From NCBI GenBank assembly GCA_956465555.1, contig OY101130.1, positions 62,001 through 126,000 of the forward strand: DNA of 64,000 nt. The letters are read 5' to 3'. Made by a program: the position numbers and the translations under genes. Shown one piece after another: positions 51,099 to 60,779 of this stretch (the stretch's first letter is position 1; every line of letters starts with the position of its first letter). The notes below the pieces were generated by a model, which was not told where the DNA came from, did not search any database, and was given only the letters and a program-made list of their open reading frames with translations. The DNA comes from Nitzschia sp. pyKryTriq1 (Eukaryota; Bacillariophyta; Bacillariophyceae; Bacillariales; Bacillariaceae).

Positions 51099-52727
51099 AG
51101 AACGACAACAACATCAAATCATCGAGTTGGTCGCTGATGCCCATCCTCCTGCTGGCAGCACCTCCAGCCATCTTGTATGCGGCAGCCGCGGCTCTTCAAA
51201 TAGCTGGCTTGCTACTCCTTCAATCGGCCTCATTCTGGTACGTATTGAATGCATCCATGCATGCATGCATGCATGCGTGCATGAATCGGATTGAATGGGA
51301 TGGGGTAATACTAGCAAGTCCAGTCATCTTCGCCGCCAGTTTCATCTCACAGCATGTACTTCATTTCACTTCACTTTTCTTTTCTTTGATACATACGAAC
51401 CAATAGCCAAGAGAGCGATCCCTTTACAATGCCATGCCAATGGTCAACTGGTGCGATTGTGGCAGTCATTGCCATGGTATTGTATTTCGCTGCCTTTGCG
51501 GTCAGCGTCCTAGTCGCATTCCGTCAGGATCATGATCACGATCATGATCATTATGCTACTATCACCACGAATACAACATCCACCCTATCCGTCAAGACGA
51601 CGATGAACAATCAAAATCAAGATGGGGGCGACGACGAGGAGGAAGCCGATCTTCTTATTCCCGATTTAGAAGCTTGTATGTTGCTGGTGGCACCGACCAA
51701 AGATTTTACTACTGCTGGAGACAGTAGTGAGAAGACTGATGGCAACGATGACGACGGCAATGATGACCACAATCATCATGATCTTGAAAATGTCGAGGCC
51801 GACATTGAATCTCCGGACGATAAAAAGACTACGACTACCATCATTTACAACAACAACAACAACAACAACACCAGCAGCTTTCCAGACGAAATGACACCCT
51901 CGCTGGCCTCCACTGACACTGATGATGAGCATGACGAGGAGGAGGATAATGATGATGATGATGATGATGATGCGGAGCCAGAGAATGAAACACTGGAAGA
52001 CGATGCAGCGACTGTCGAAGACGGAGCTACTAGCAGCGTGTTGACGAGCACGACAGAGGGAACTGAAATGATTGTCTTTGAAAGTACTGGAGTTTCCGCC
52101 ACTTCCGAAGAAGAAGAAGAAGAAGAAGACGACGACGAAGAAGGAGATGCTACGAGTGACGAAGACCCTCTGTCAACAGCGGCAGCAGCCAGGTTAGCTG
52201 AGAGTAAATCCTCGTCCTCCCCACAGAGACAAGACGAAGACGCCACTGCTGGTGCTGTTAATACTGCTGTGGATAACACCCCATCTCCTACATCTGCCAC
52301 ATCTTCCCCTCTTTCTAACTCTTTCACTGATGATGCCGATGCTGCTGCTGCTACTGCCGCTGCAGGGAAAGCAGAAGACATTCCCAACGCCATTTCCAAC
52401 GACGACGCATCGCCTCCCGGTGCTACGACGTCATCTTTACTCCAAGGATGTTTCCCCATATCCGCCATCATCACTACGACTACTTCTACACACGACGCCG
52501 AAAAAGGAGTAGAAGAAGACCCATCAGGAGGAACCGAGAAGGAAGAATCATCATCGTCTTCGTCGGAAGGCGAAGAAAAGGACCAGCCGAACACCAGCTC
52601 AAAGACCGCTGATGATGATAAGCTTGACGATGATGCTGAAACAAAAGAAGATGAAATTCCCGACTCTCTATCCAACCCCGATTCACTATTAGCTGGTCCT
52701 ACAGCAACGAGTTCTCTACTCGAATAG
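50041..52727 (+). CDS. Multi-spanning (about 4 TM) membrane protein with long acidic Ser/Asp tail (3 exons)
   Basis: Exons 50041-50297, 50446-51237 and 51407-52727; introns 148 and 169 nt with GTGAGT and GTACGT donors, both phase 2; 789 residues from ATG 50041. TM-like segments: IVTIILSLLAQCASILVIDS after the first join, a second around VAALASLWLGLLVPLLVLL, a third AAPPAILYAAAAALQIAGLL, and a fourth after the second join, GAIVAVIAMVLYFAAFAVSV. The loop between TM1 and TM2 holds Trp/Cys and Ser-rich sequence. The layout resembles small diatom tetraspan (claudin-like) proteins, but no family signature is certain. The C-terminal ~400 residues are Asp, Glu, Ser and Thr runs encoded by GAT/GAC/GAA repeats, with possible phosphorylation sites. 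Splice joins restore continuous TM helices, which supports the model. Confidence 0.68.
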
Positions 52728-53184
52728 TACTACTAGTACGAAATATCGCAGTCACTCTATTAGAAGTCAGTGAGCATAGAAGGTCGTAACAGTAGAAGAA
52801 TCATAGTTTTACCACGAGCAGCTAGCAGACGATGAGCATTCACCCCTCTTCTAATACTTCGCACATGTACTCGTGGCTTAGTAGACTATTACTATCATAA
52901 TCATAACATGCACATTATTGGTTATTGCACAATTCTCTTGCGTTGACGAGAAGAGGGACTTCGATCGGAGGAGTCAAACGCCGAGCAAAGTGCAGACGTC
53001 GGATATTCGATCAAGAGAGATTGATTCGAACGGGCACACGTAGGTAGCAGTTCCATAAGAACTTTGCGGAAAACGGCCCATTTCCTACCAAACGGCCGTC
53101 ATTTTCGTATTTGCGGCTACTTTTTGCTAGTAGTCATTGAAACAGAATAAATCTAGGTATTAGTACCTCCTTACGGGATTAATT
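52728..53184. other. Intergenic spacer
   Basis: About 450 bases with no open frame of interest. It includes a CGGCCCATTTCC/AACGGCCGTC stretch and ordinary AT-rich sequence. Confidence 0.3.
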
Positions 53185-53972
53185 TGTGAATCACGGTATG
53201 ATTCACATTTTGCTACTTGGCTCAATATCCGTCACCAATGCAAAACAACCAATCAGGTCATGGCAGCTGGCAACATTGCTTTCGGAAACGTTGGGTCAGA
53301 CGGGCGAAGTGGTTTGGAGGGTGTAGCCCCCCTTTTGGCTTACTACTGGGCCACTGACGAGAGCAGGTCACGCCATCAACGCGCATTTTGACACAAAATC
53401 TACCCAAAACTACCAGAGATGTATTTCATGTAAAATCAAAGCCACTACTGAAATTCCACTTCGACCGGGTCCAGGAGTGAAGGGTCGCATATGATGAGGC
53501 GCAAGGATTCTGAAAGCAGGTCTTTTGTTATTCAATAACAATATTTCCTTTTCGACTGCATTTCTACTAGGCAAGATTGGAGTCATATGAGTCAATCAAT
53601 GTTCCGAATGAGACTACTTTTCATCATCAAATGGAGGTTAGCCACCAGACATCCTTTCGGATTGCTGGAGTACTGTCCGAGGAAGGGTACTGCTGCATCG
53701 GTGGCTTTGAAAGTTGTGATGGTATGCGATGACGGGTCTTGTTCAGTTTGAGTGAAATGTGAATCAGGGGTGCCTTGCGCGCGCATTTTGCCCGTACTCT
53801 TACTACCTTAGTGGGGGGGAAAGTCGTCGGAAGAAAATTCCAAGCGGCGTCTTCGTAAACTTTCGAATATTCCGCATCGGATGATGTGATTGGTTTAGAG
53901 ATGACTATTTTTGATTGGTGGCTAGCTATGTGCCGAAGATAGACTGATGTGAATCAGGGTCTGATTCACATC
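53185..53972. repeat. Possible small element bounded by palindromic TGTGAATCA hairpins
   Basis: A hairpin TGTGAATCA-5nt-TGATTCACA (53185-53207) and a second, 12-bp-arm hairpin containing the same word (53946-53972) delimit ~790 bases. TGTGAATCA also occurs once inside (~53758) and GCGCATTTTG twice (~53382, 53781). Terminal and subterminal repeats of this sort suggest a non-autonomous element. No target-site duplication or transposase was found. Confidence 0.35.
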
Positions 53973-54286
53973 CTTTGGGATCCCCCACGAAACGGTTTAT
54001 TCGTTCGTGTGGGAACACCGCTTCGCCAAGGGCATATTTGGTGCCTCGCTACAGTCGAACCGGACACGTGTGCTGACATAAATATTGGTCATTATTTTTA
54101 TGTGTGTCAACGGTCAAATGGCCAAGTACTAAAAAAACTCGGGGAGTCAGTCGTTGTCGTCCCAATGCAACCTCTCTGCTACTTCGTACTGTACAACTAC
54201 AGTACGTAATAGAAAGAAAGACTGGGGAATTTCTCAGAGCACAACTTCGAAACGATAGAAAACCTGTTGAATTGAGCAAAGACGAC

Positions 54287-55558
54287 ATGGCAATCCAAAC
54301 GATGCTGCTGCCATTTACCGCCAAGTCGACGATCCTTCTGTTTCTCGTTTCGTCTGGCCAGATGAAAATCGCTACTGTTTCTGCAATCGGTGTTGAATCC
54401 AAGACTTCTATTACGGAGGACGAAACCATGGCGCCTTGGCAGAACTGTGAAGTCTTCATGGCACCGACCAACACCAGCACGGGTTGGGGCGTCTTCGCCA
54501 ACCGAGACTTTGGACCAGGAGAACTCATTGACATCACGCCTGTGCATTTTTACATGAAGACATCCGACCAATTGTTTCCGGAGGAAGACCGTTTGATGAA
54601 GTTGACCTCCCTGGATGATTACGTATACGGCGTCAATTACGAACATCTGAACAAGCGCGATAGCAATATCTTGTTTGGGTATGAAATGATTTACAACCAT
54701 CATCCAACCGCTTCAAACCTCCGTCTCGCCGTCAGTCGCAGTGGCTATCTTCATGGTTTCTACACCAAAAAAAGCGTTCGCGCTGGTGAGGAATTCCTCT
54801 CCAACTATGGTTCCAAAGATGGAGGCAAACATTGGTTCGAAGGCCGTAATCTGACGATGAATACTGATGAGCCCATCACTATTGACTCACCGGAGCGACT
54901 CGATTTCTTGAGATCCCAGTACTGTACCAAAATCTACGCTGGCGCTGGCCCCCAAACCCATCAGAGGTTATTTCCATCCCTCGATGAATCGCGCGTCGCA
55001 CCTTTTGAGGCTGGTCTCTTCGATGCCCGGGCAAAGTTTCCGATCAAAGCGGGTGAACTAATAGAGCAAGCCCCTGCCATGCTTCTTTTCAAACCCTTTG
55101 TTAGAGACACTGCTCTCGGTCCTCTAGTGATCACATGGGAGGATTTGCTTCCAGAGCATCAAGACTCAATAATGGCTACCGCTGATCTCATCGGAGGAAA
55201 GCTTCCGATTGAGTATAGAGGCCCCGAAAGAGTTCTTCGTATGACAAATGTAAAGAACGTAGCTATCTTTCCCTTTGCTGGAAGAATTGGCACGGTGCGA
55301 AGACTGGACATGAGCTCTCCTTTTCTTCCGGTCAAAAGTAATTGCCGACTGAAGATCAACCTCCAAGTTCACGAAGGAGAAGCAAGCGACGAGAATAGCA
55401 AACCGAGAGTATCTGTACTACTTGAACTCATCGCGACAAAGGATATTGGAACAGGTCAAGTTCTGATGATGGATCTAAAGCCAACAGGAACAGCGTATGA
55501 ACGCGAGCTGCTGAAGGCAAAGTTGCAAGATATTGGCCACTCCTTTGTTCTGGACTAA
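54287..55558 (+). CDS. SET-domain protein with N-terminal signal-like sequence
   Basis: 423 residues from ATG 54287; the frame is open further upstream but without an ATG. The N-terminus MAIQTMLLPFTAKSTILLFL with VSSGQ looks like a signal peptide or anchor. SET features: GWGVFANRDFGPGELI at the start, a substrate or pseudo-knot region FGYEMIYNHHPTASNLRL in the place of the usual NHSC motif, and VRAGEEFLSNYGSKDGG corresponding to the G-E-E-x-x-x-x-Y-G end. A second ~200-residue region follows with another GLFDARAKFPIKAGELIEQA motif, so part of the SET fold may be repeated. SET proteins usually methylate lysines, but the changed NHxC box and possible secretion make the substrate uncertain. No intron is visible; the composition is less repetitive than neighbouring genes. 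Confidence 0.72.
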   Translation: MAIQTMLLPFTAKSTILLFLVSSGQMKIATVSAIGVESKTSITEDETMAPWQNCEVFMAPTNTSTGWGVFANRDFGPGELIDITPVHFYMKTSDQLFPEEDRLMKLTSLDDYVYGVNYEHLNKRDSNILFGYEMIYNHHPTASNLRLAVSRSGYLHGFYTKKSVRAGEEFLSNYGSKDGGKHWFEGRNLTMNTDEPITIDSPERLDFLRSQYCTKIYAGAGPQTHQRLFPSLDESRVAPFEAGLFDARAKFPIKAGELIEQAPAMLLFKPFVRDTALGPLVITWEDLLPEHQDSIMATADLIGGKLPIEYRGPERVLRMTNVKNVAIFPFAGRIGTVRRLDMSSPFLPVKSNCRLKINLQVHEGEASDENSKPRVSVLLELIATKDIGTGQVLMMDLKPTGTAYERELLKAKLQDIGHSFVLD

Positions 55559-56205
55559 TGACCGTCTACTGAGCACCGAGCGAAACCCAAGCATGATTTG
55601 TATCGGCTGACCTAAGGTATCACGTTACCAAAAAACATGATGTAGAGGAAGAAATAATAAACGCCATCAGTTTCCATTAGAAGAAAATACTCGCGATACT
55701 GTAACTAGCTAGAACTCAACTTACTAGCCAATCCAACCGACATAACTTCTCCTCCTCGAAGCAACGTGCAATTTCTCAGCTAGTAGTGGTCATCTTCCTC
55801 CAAGCCGAGTTGATGATCAATTTGTTGCAAGAGCTCGGGGGCGTCTCGCAACTTGTACAGGATGGCACCGACCTTGTCTTCGGCTCCAATTTGCTCTTCG
55901 TTGAAGGGGGGGGGGGGCAGGAAAGCCATACAACCGTATTCTCATGTACACGAATTCAAATGTGATCATAATGAGATGGTCAGGTTGTGTCACTGCCCAA
56001 AAGAATGGTGTACAATCATCACAATAACGTACCACAATCATCATTGGCGACAGCTGCCAATCGCAACAGATTCCGCGGGTCGCGTTGAGTTACGGAATAA
56101 AATACCGGTATCAGACTATGTACCGTACAGACTACGGTGGTACGTACAGACTACGTACAGACGGTACCCACAGACTACGTACAGACTACAGTACGGTTGG
56201 ATTTA
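55559..56205. other. Intergenic region
   Basis: About 650 bases downstream of the SET gene. It holds a possible gene relic on the minus strand (listed separately), a G10 homopolymer (~55907-55917) and a tandem GTACAGACTACG repeat (~56124-56192). Confidence 0.35.
55784..55910 (-). pseudogene. Possible C-terminal gene relic
   Basis: Read on the minus strand, about 40 codons next to a C homopolymer give FNEEQIGAEDKVGAILYKLR followed by DAPELLQQIDHQLGLEEDDHY and a TAG stop. The composition is that of a normal amphipathic protein, not a repeat translation. No start, acceptor site or upstream exon is visible beyond the homopolymer, so it looks like the 3' remnant of a broken gene. Family not recognised. 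Confidence 0.35.
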
Positions 56206-56600
56206 TCCCTGGAATACTCGGCAAAATGTCCAGAATTAGTCCTCTTCAGCGGTCCCCTGGACGTTTGCGACGTTGATGGACGTTACTGGACGTTATCTGG
56301 ACGTTTGAGACGTCTGGACGTCTTGCACATCTAATGACGGACGTCTTGGACGTTCGTTGTACGTTATTGGACGTTATTGGACGTTATTGGACGTTACAGG
56401 ACGTTATTGGACGTTGTTGGACGATGTTGGACGATGTTGGACGATGTTGGACGATGTTGGACGTTGTTGGACGATGTTGGACGATGCATGTTGGACGATG
56501 TTGGACGATGTTGGACGAAGTTGGACGAAGTTGGACGAAGTTGGACGAAGTTGGACGAAGTTGGACGAAGTTGGACGATGTTGGACGATGTTGGACGTAG
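56206..56600 (+). repeat. Dispersed GGACG minisatellite element, copy 2
   Basis: Starts with the conserved flank (ATCCCTGGAATACTCGGC...) shared with copy 1, then irregular units, then a regular 10-base array TTGGACGATG/TTGGACGAAG (~56410-56597). Because the unit is 10 bases, all three plus-strand frames are open and encode the same GRCWTMLDDV-like repeat; these are not taken as genes. Confidence 0.85.
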
Positions 56601-56741
56601 TCTTTTTCGCTGCTTTGTTTTAGTAGTACTCGTACCAGCAACAAGAGTAGTCTACCTACAATATTCTCTCTCTCTCTAGCGTTATGGTATTACTCTCCAG
56701 TGGTCATCGACCGTGAATTCAAGGCATTGTTGCTGTTGCTG

Positions 56742-57020
56742 CTACTGTAGGTATTTGTAGTAATTGGCAGGCTCGTCCATACTGACTGCACCGGGTTTGC
56801 TACGACTGCTGGAGGTTTTCGCCTCTTGTTCTGAAGCTTTGAGTGCCATTTCAAGTTCTCGTTGTTCTCCAAGATACGCAACTGTTCATCTTGATTCCTT
56901 GCTCGAGCTAGGTGCTGGTAATGATAACGACGACGACATTGGTCCCGCCGTGGTACCCGACGCTACGAAGTCCGTCACGCTGTGGTTAAAGTTTTGTTGC
57001 ATCCATTCTGCTGGTGCCAT
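56742..57020 (-). pseudogene. Possible broken small gene between minisatellite arrays
   Basis: A 93-codon minus-strand frame, ATG at 57020 and TAG at 56744-56742, interrupted by one TGA at codon 45 (56888-56886). It begins MAPAEWMQQNFNHSVTDFVA and continues after the TGA as GEQRELEMALKASEQEAKTS, ending PANYYKYLQ. The composition is protein-like. It may be a captured gene fragment carried between the two repeat arrays, or exons of a gene whose intron was not recognised. Family not recognised. Confidence 0.35.
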
Positions 57021-57025
57021 GTTGT

Positions 57026-57358
57026 TGGACGTGGTTTACGTGGTTGGACGATGTTGGACGATGTTGGACGATGTTGGACGATGTTGGACGATGTTGGACG
57101 ATGTTGGACGTTGTTGGACGTTGTTGGACGAAGTTGGACGATGTTGGACGATGTTGGACGATGTTGGACGATGTTGGACGTTGTCGGACGTTGTCGGACG
57201 TACTCTGGACGTTTGCGACGTCTTGGACACGTCTTGGAAGTGTCTGATAGACGTCTTGAACGTTAGTGAACGTTTGGGAACGTTCGTGGACTTTTCGGAC
57301 GTTTCGGACGTTCTTTGTCCGATCGGCGACGTTTTGCCGAGTATCCCTGGCGTTAGGA
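57026..57358 (+). repeat. Dispersed GGACG minisatellite element, copy 3 (inverted end)
   Basis: About 17 units of TTGGACGATG (~57048-57180), then irregular GGACGTT units, ending GACGTTTTGCCGAGTATCCC at ~57334-57353. This last part is the inverted form of the end that opens copy 2 (GGAATACTCGGCAAAATGTC), so 56206-57358 is bounded by inverted ends. Confidence 0.8.
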
Positions 57359-57715
57359 ATACGAGTACGAGTACGAGGATGAGGACTGCGTGTCAGCCAT
57401 ATGTAGTCAGCCGCCGCTGGAATCTGCCCGTGACGTCAGGGGTGTCTGTCCGTTGCTGGGCTATCGAAGACAACAACAATCTACAGTACAAGTACACGTA
57501 CTGTACGAACATGCGATCATCCGCGACCGTTGAGCGTTGAGCTCCCGCATCTACCGTAAAATATATCCATCGAAATTTTCGATTTTCTCATTCCATATAT
57601 CATCACATAATACCATCATCATTTTGCAGGTAACATACAGAATAATATAATATTAGCAATAAAGCAAGAAGAAGGTGGCATTTACATGCATCCTTTACGG
57701 TAAAGGCTCTACGAG

Positions 57716-59104
57716 ATGCTGGATGATGATGATGATGATGCTACTACAACAAGTTGTAGTAGACCTCGTCGGGCGACGACGACGAGGAGGAGTAGTAGGC
57801 GAGGGAGGAGAGGCGTGGTGGTATTGGCAGTGGTGATGGTGTGGGCGCTAGTGACAGCCACCATCATGTATGATGTCACGACTCTTTCGTCGAGGATCTC
57901 TTCCAGCTTGGTCGAAATAAATATTCGGCGCAATGCTGCCCCCGCTACTAGTAATACGTCAAAAACAACAACAACAACAACAACAACAACAGCGGTACTA
58001 CTGGAAGAAGATGCTCCGACTTCTTCCCAAAACACGAACCAGAAGCAGGAGTGGAAAGAGCCGCCTTATTTTTGGAATCGATATCCCTTGGCAGATTTGA
58101 TTAAATACAACAATACTGGAGCCACGGATATGGTTTCCGACTTGTGCAGCGGTGGCGGTGGTGCTGGTGGTCGTAGCCAGCACCATCACCAGCAGCAGCA
58201 GCAGTCCTCGACCAAATTGATTGTCTGCCAGTACCGGAATCGAACCACGGAAAATTCCAACATTGCCGTCTTGATTCAAGTATTGGAAGATCAGCAGCAA
58301 AGGCAGTTTGAAAATACTACAATGACGAATGCCTACTACTACGACAACAATAATCAAAAGAACAAGTTGATGGAATTTCCTTCCTCGGATGAATTAGTGG
58401 TCCATTTACGTTTGGGGGACGGATTGTGTACGCAAGAGCCCAATCGATTTCAGAAACGTCACTGCCGTTGGGATCATAGGCGGCAAATAAAAATGAACTC
58501 CACGACAGCAAGTATAGCATCAAATACCACAACAACAACAACAACGACAAAAACGACAACAACAACCACAGAATCAAATTATTATCTCGCACCCGACTGC
58601 TGGAACGACATTCGAGATTGCTATGGGTTTGATAAGAAGGTCCCCTACGCACTTTCCCGATCTCACTACCAACCCCTGATTGATACCTTGCAGGCCTTGT
58701 TGTTGTCGCCTACTAGTAGTGCTACTACTACTACTATCCGCCAAATTACCTTGGTGAGCGATGTCCGACATTGGGGATGGGACCAGGATCCTCGTCCAAA
58801 CAACAATTATACTGTCGACTGGAATTATCGTCATCAGGTCGCCCAATGGTTCTCGAGTACTATACTGAACAACAACAACAGCGACAGCGACAGCGACAGC
58901 GACAACCAAAAGAACAAAAGGACAATCAAGAAGGTGGTGGTCTTTCGAAATGGAGAAGAATTGAATCGTACTCCCGATCAAGACTTTCAATACATGAGTG
59001 CGGCACGATGGTTCGTACCGTCCGGTGGTGGATACAGTCAATTGATTAGTCAAGTCGTCCAAGCACGAGGTGGGACGGTATTGCGTCCCAAAGGGATTCG
59101 CTAG
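57716..59104 (+). CDS. Type II membrane glycosyltransferase-like protein (fucosyltransferase-type motif)
   Basis: Single exon, 462 residues, ATG at 57716. A short Asp/Thr/Arg-rich cytosolic end is followed by one TM anchor (GVVVLAVVMVWALVTATIMY) and a lumenal domain, the usual Golgi enzyme layout. Motifs: DELVVHLRLGDGLC, matching the H-x-R-x-G-D element of GT11/GT23/O-fucosyltransferase-like GT-B folds; ITLVSDVRHWGW; and near the end DQDFQYMSAARWFVPSGGGY followed by SQLISQV, resembling the acidic/SGGGF acceptor-end motif of these enzymes. Several N-x-S/T sequons are present. Thr/Asn/Gln tracts interrupt the domain (~58520-58570, 58170-58210). The sugar donor and acceptor are unknown. It faces a second glycosyltransferase-like gene (59250) tail to tail. 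Confidence 0.68.
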   Translation: MLDDDDDDATTTSCSRPRRATTTRRSSRRGRRGVVVLAVVMVWALVTATIMYDVTTLSSRISSSLVEINIRRNAAPATSNTSKTTTTTTTTTAVLLEEDAPTSSQNTNQKQEWKEPPYFWNRYPLADLIKYNNTGATDMVSDLCSGGGGAGGRSQHHHQQQQQSSTKLIVCQYRNRTTENSNIAVLIQVLEDQQQRQFENTTMTNAYYYDNNNQKNKLMEFPSSDELVVHLRLGDGLCTQEPNRFQKRHCRWDHRRQIKMNSTTASIASNTTTTTTTTKTTTTTTESNYYLAPDCWNDIRDCYGFDKKVPYALSRSHYQPLIDTLQALLLSPTSSATTTTIRQITLVSDVRHWGWDQDPRPNNNYTVDWNYRHQVAQWFSSTILNNNNSDSDSDSDNQKNKRTIKKVVVFRNGEELNRTPDQDFQYMSAARWFVPSGGGYSQLISQVVQARGGTVLRPKGIR

Positions 59105-59249
59105 CTAGCTACTAGAGTAGAGTAATTATGATGATGATGTGATGATGTTTTCGACTACTACTTCTACTACTAGGAGTAGAGTAGGTACTAGCTAGCTCTT
59201 GTAGTAGTACATTACAAAATAATTATACTTGAGTAGTAGAAACTACCAC

Positions 59250-60779
59250 CTACACTTTTCCCACATTTTGTAGTAAACGACGCGCCGTCCACCATCCAAC
59301 TTGATTCAGAAAACCAGCCAACCACGGTCGGATACTATCGTCCGTTTCCTTGTCATATTTCATCTTCTCGTATGCTTCTCTAGTTCGTTTGTTTCGTGGA
59401 TCGGCACTTCGATGACTCCATTGTTCCCATGTTCCTCCATAATGATGTACGACCAACAAAGATTGGGAATTCAAAATCCACAAATCATCTTCTCCATTAC
59501 AATATTCTTGAATGGGTAAATGGACCATGACTTGTTTCGTCGGTACAAACAAGGACGAATCGACTCGTGACACATCCATCAGAGCTTTGGATATTTTATT
59601 GACACTCTTTTTGGATCGTCCCGCATGCCAACGCCAACGAAGCGTTTGAAAGAAATGTGGATCAAACCCCCATGGAATATACGTATTGCTGGATGCATAA
59701 TACAATTCTTCTTTGGTACTTTCCTTGACACCAAATCCCAATCGGACCATGGGGAAACATGGAGACGCTTGTAGTTGTTGGGCCAATTGCGTTTCTTGCT
59801 TCATTGCCGCTACGAGCGGATCGACTGACGTTACTTCCGACGATTCTTGGGTGATGGGTGGATGATGTTCCTTCGGATGCAATAGTTCCATTACCGTAAC
59901 GTGTCCGTTTTGTTGTTGTTGTTGTTTTTGTTTTTGCTGCAGGTAGGCATAATATTTTCGAGAATGTAGTGTATTGGGAGAAATGTATTCATCGGTATCA
60001 ACCAGAGCGACCCACGTTTTCCCTTCCACTTTGAGCCGTGCCATGCATCGAGCATAAAATTCTTCTTGTCGTTGACGAAACAATTTCGTCAATGCTTCAC
60101 TATCATTTTTAATATCGGTTTGCAAATGAGCATCCATAAGAGTCGGGGGCATGAAATCGACATCGGACCATTCCGTAATTTGCATCAGACCTGCGTCTTG
60201 CCAACGATGGAGGATTTCGGAAGGACTTGTCTGGGAACGAGGATCCACCGCCACAATGAGTCTTCGTAGGGGAAGGGCGTAATAATGATAGGCCAACCAT
60301 TCGATCAAATGGGCATTATCATCCATGAGCATCAAACAGGCACTGAAGTTTTCTTCATTGTCATTATGGGGAACGGCGGCGGTCCGTGTTCTCAGATTGG
60401 TGCTGGAAGCAGTACGAGGATAAGCTGCTGCTGCTGCCGCCGCTGCTGCAGCTGGAGTCAAAAGAGAAATGCTGCTGCTGCTGACAGTACTTTTCGTAGT
60501 ATTGCTGCTACTACTACTAGGCGGTCCCCGAATGAATTCTTGCATATATTCTCTGCCGCTGCTGCCGTTGCCACTATTATTAGCATTCAATTGCACATCC
60601 ATCCTCACCACTTGATAGACTTGCAATAGAAGAATCACGAAGAACAAGAGACCCGTGATCCAAGATCGTAATAGTGATGGTGAGGATGAGGATGAAGACG
60701 ATCCTGCTCTTCCTCCTCCTTCTCCACCACCACCACCACTACCGAGGACAATCACGTTGCCTCGCTTTACGTGTATCAT
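59250..60779 (-). CDS. Type II membrane glycosyltransferase-like protein (GT92/DUF23-like)
   Basis: Single exon, 509 residues from the first in-frame ATG (60779). TM anchor SWITGLLFFVILLLQVYQVV near residue 45, then a Ser/Ala linker. The lumenal domain starts NFSACLMLMDDNAHLIEWLA and continues YHYYALPLRRLIVAVDPRSQTS, WVALVDTDEYISPN (the D-x-D metal site) and a late VMVHLPIQEYC...LLVVHHYGGTWEQW with HHY residues. This order (N-E-x-x-x-L-x-E-W-x-x-Y-H-like start, DxDE, C-terminal H) is that of GT-A enzymes of the DUF23/GT92 group. Likely a Golgi galactosyl- or related transferase. The two glycosyltransferase-like neighbours may work on the same class of glycans, but that is only inferred from adjacency. 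Confidence 0.75.
   Translation of the reverse strand: MIHVKRGNVIVLGSGGGGGEGGGRAGSSSSSSSPSLLRSWITGLLFFVILLLQVYQVVRMDVQLNANNSGNGSSGREYMQEFIRGPPSSSSSNTTKSTVSSSSISLLTPAAAAAAAAAAYPRTASSTNLRTRTAAVPHNDNEENFSACLMLMDDNAHLIEWLAYHYYALPLRRLIVAVDPRSQTSPSEILHRWQDAGLMQITEWSDVDFMPPTLMDAHLQTDIKNDSEALTKLFRQRQEEFYARCMARLKVEGKTWVALVDTDEYISPNTLHSRKYYAYLQQKQKQQQQQNGHVTVMELLHPKEHHPPITQESSEVTSVDPLVAAMKQETQLAQQLQASPCFPMVRLGFGVKESTKEELYYASSNTYIPWGFDPHFFQTLRWRWHAGRSKKSVNKISKALMDVSRVDSSLFVPTKQVMVHLPIQEYCNGEDDLWILNSQSLLVVHHYGGTWEQWSHRSADPRNKRTREAYEKMKYDKETDDSIRPWLAGFLNQVGWWTARRLLQNVGKV

Noticed and set aside
56334-57247. Several plus-strand open frames with WTMLDDVGRC-type repeats
   Set aside because: They are translations of a stop-free 10-base minisatellite, open in every frame, without unique sequence.
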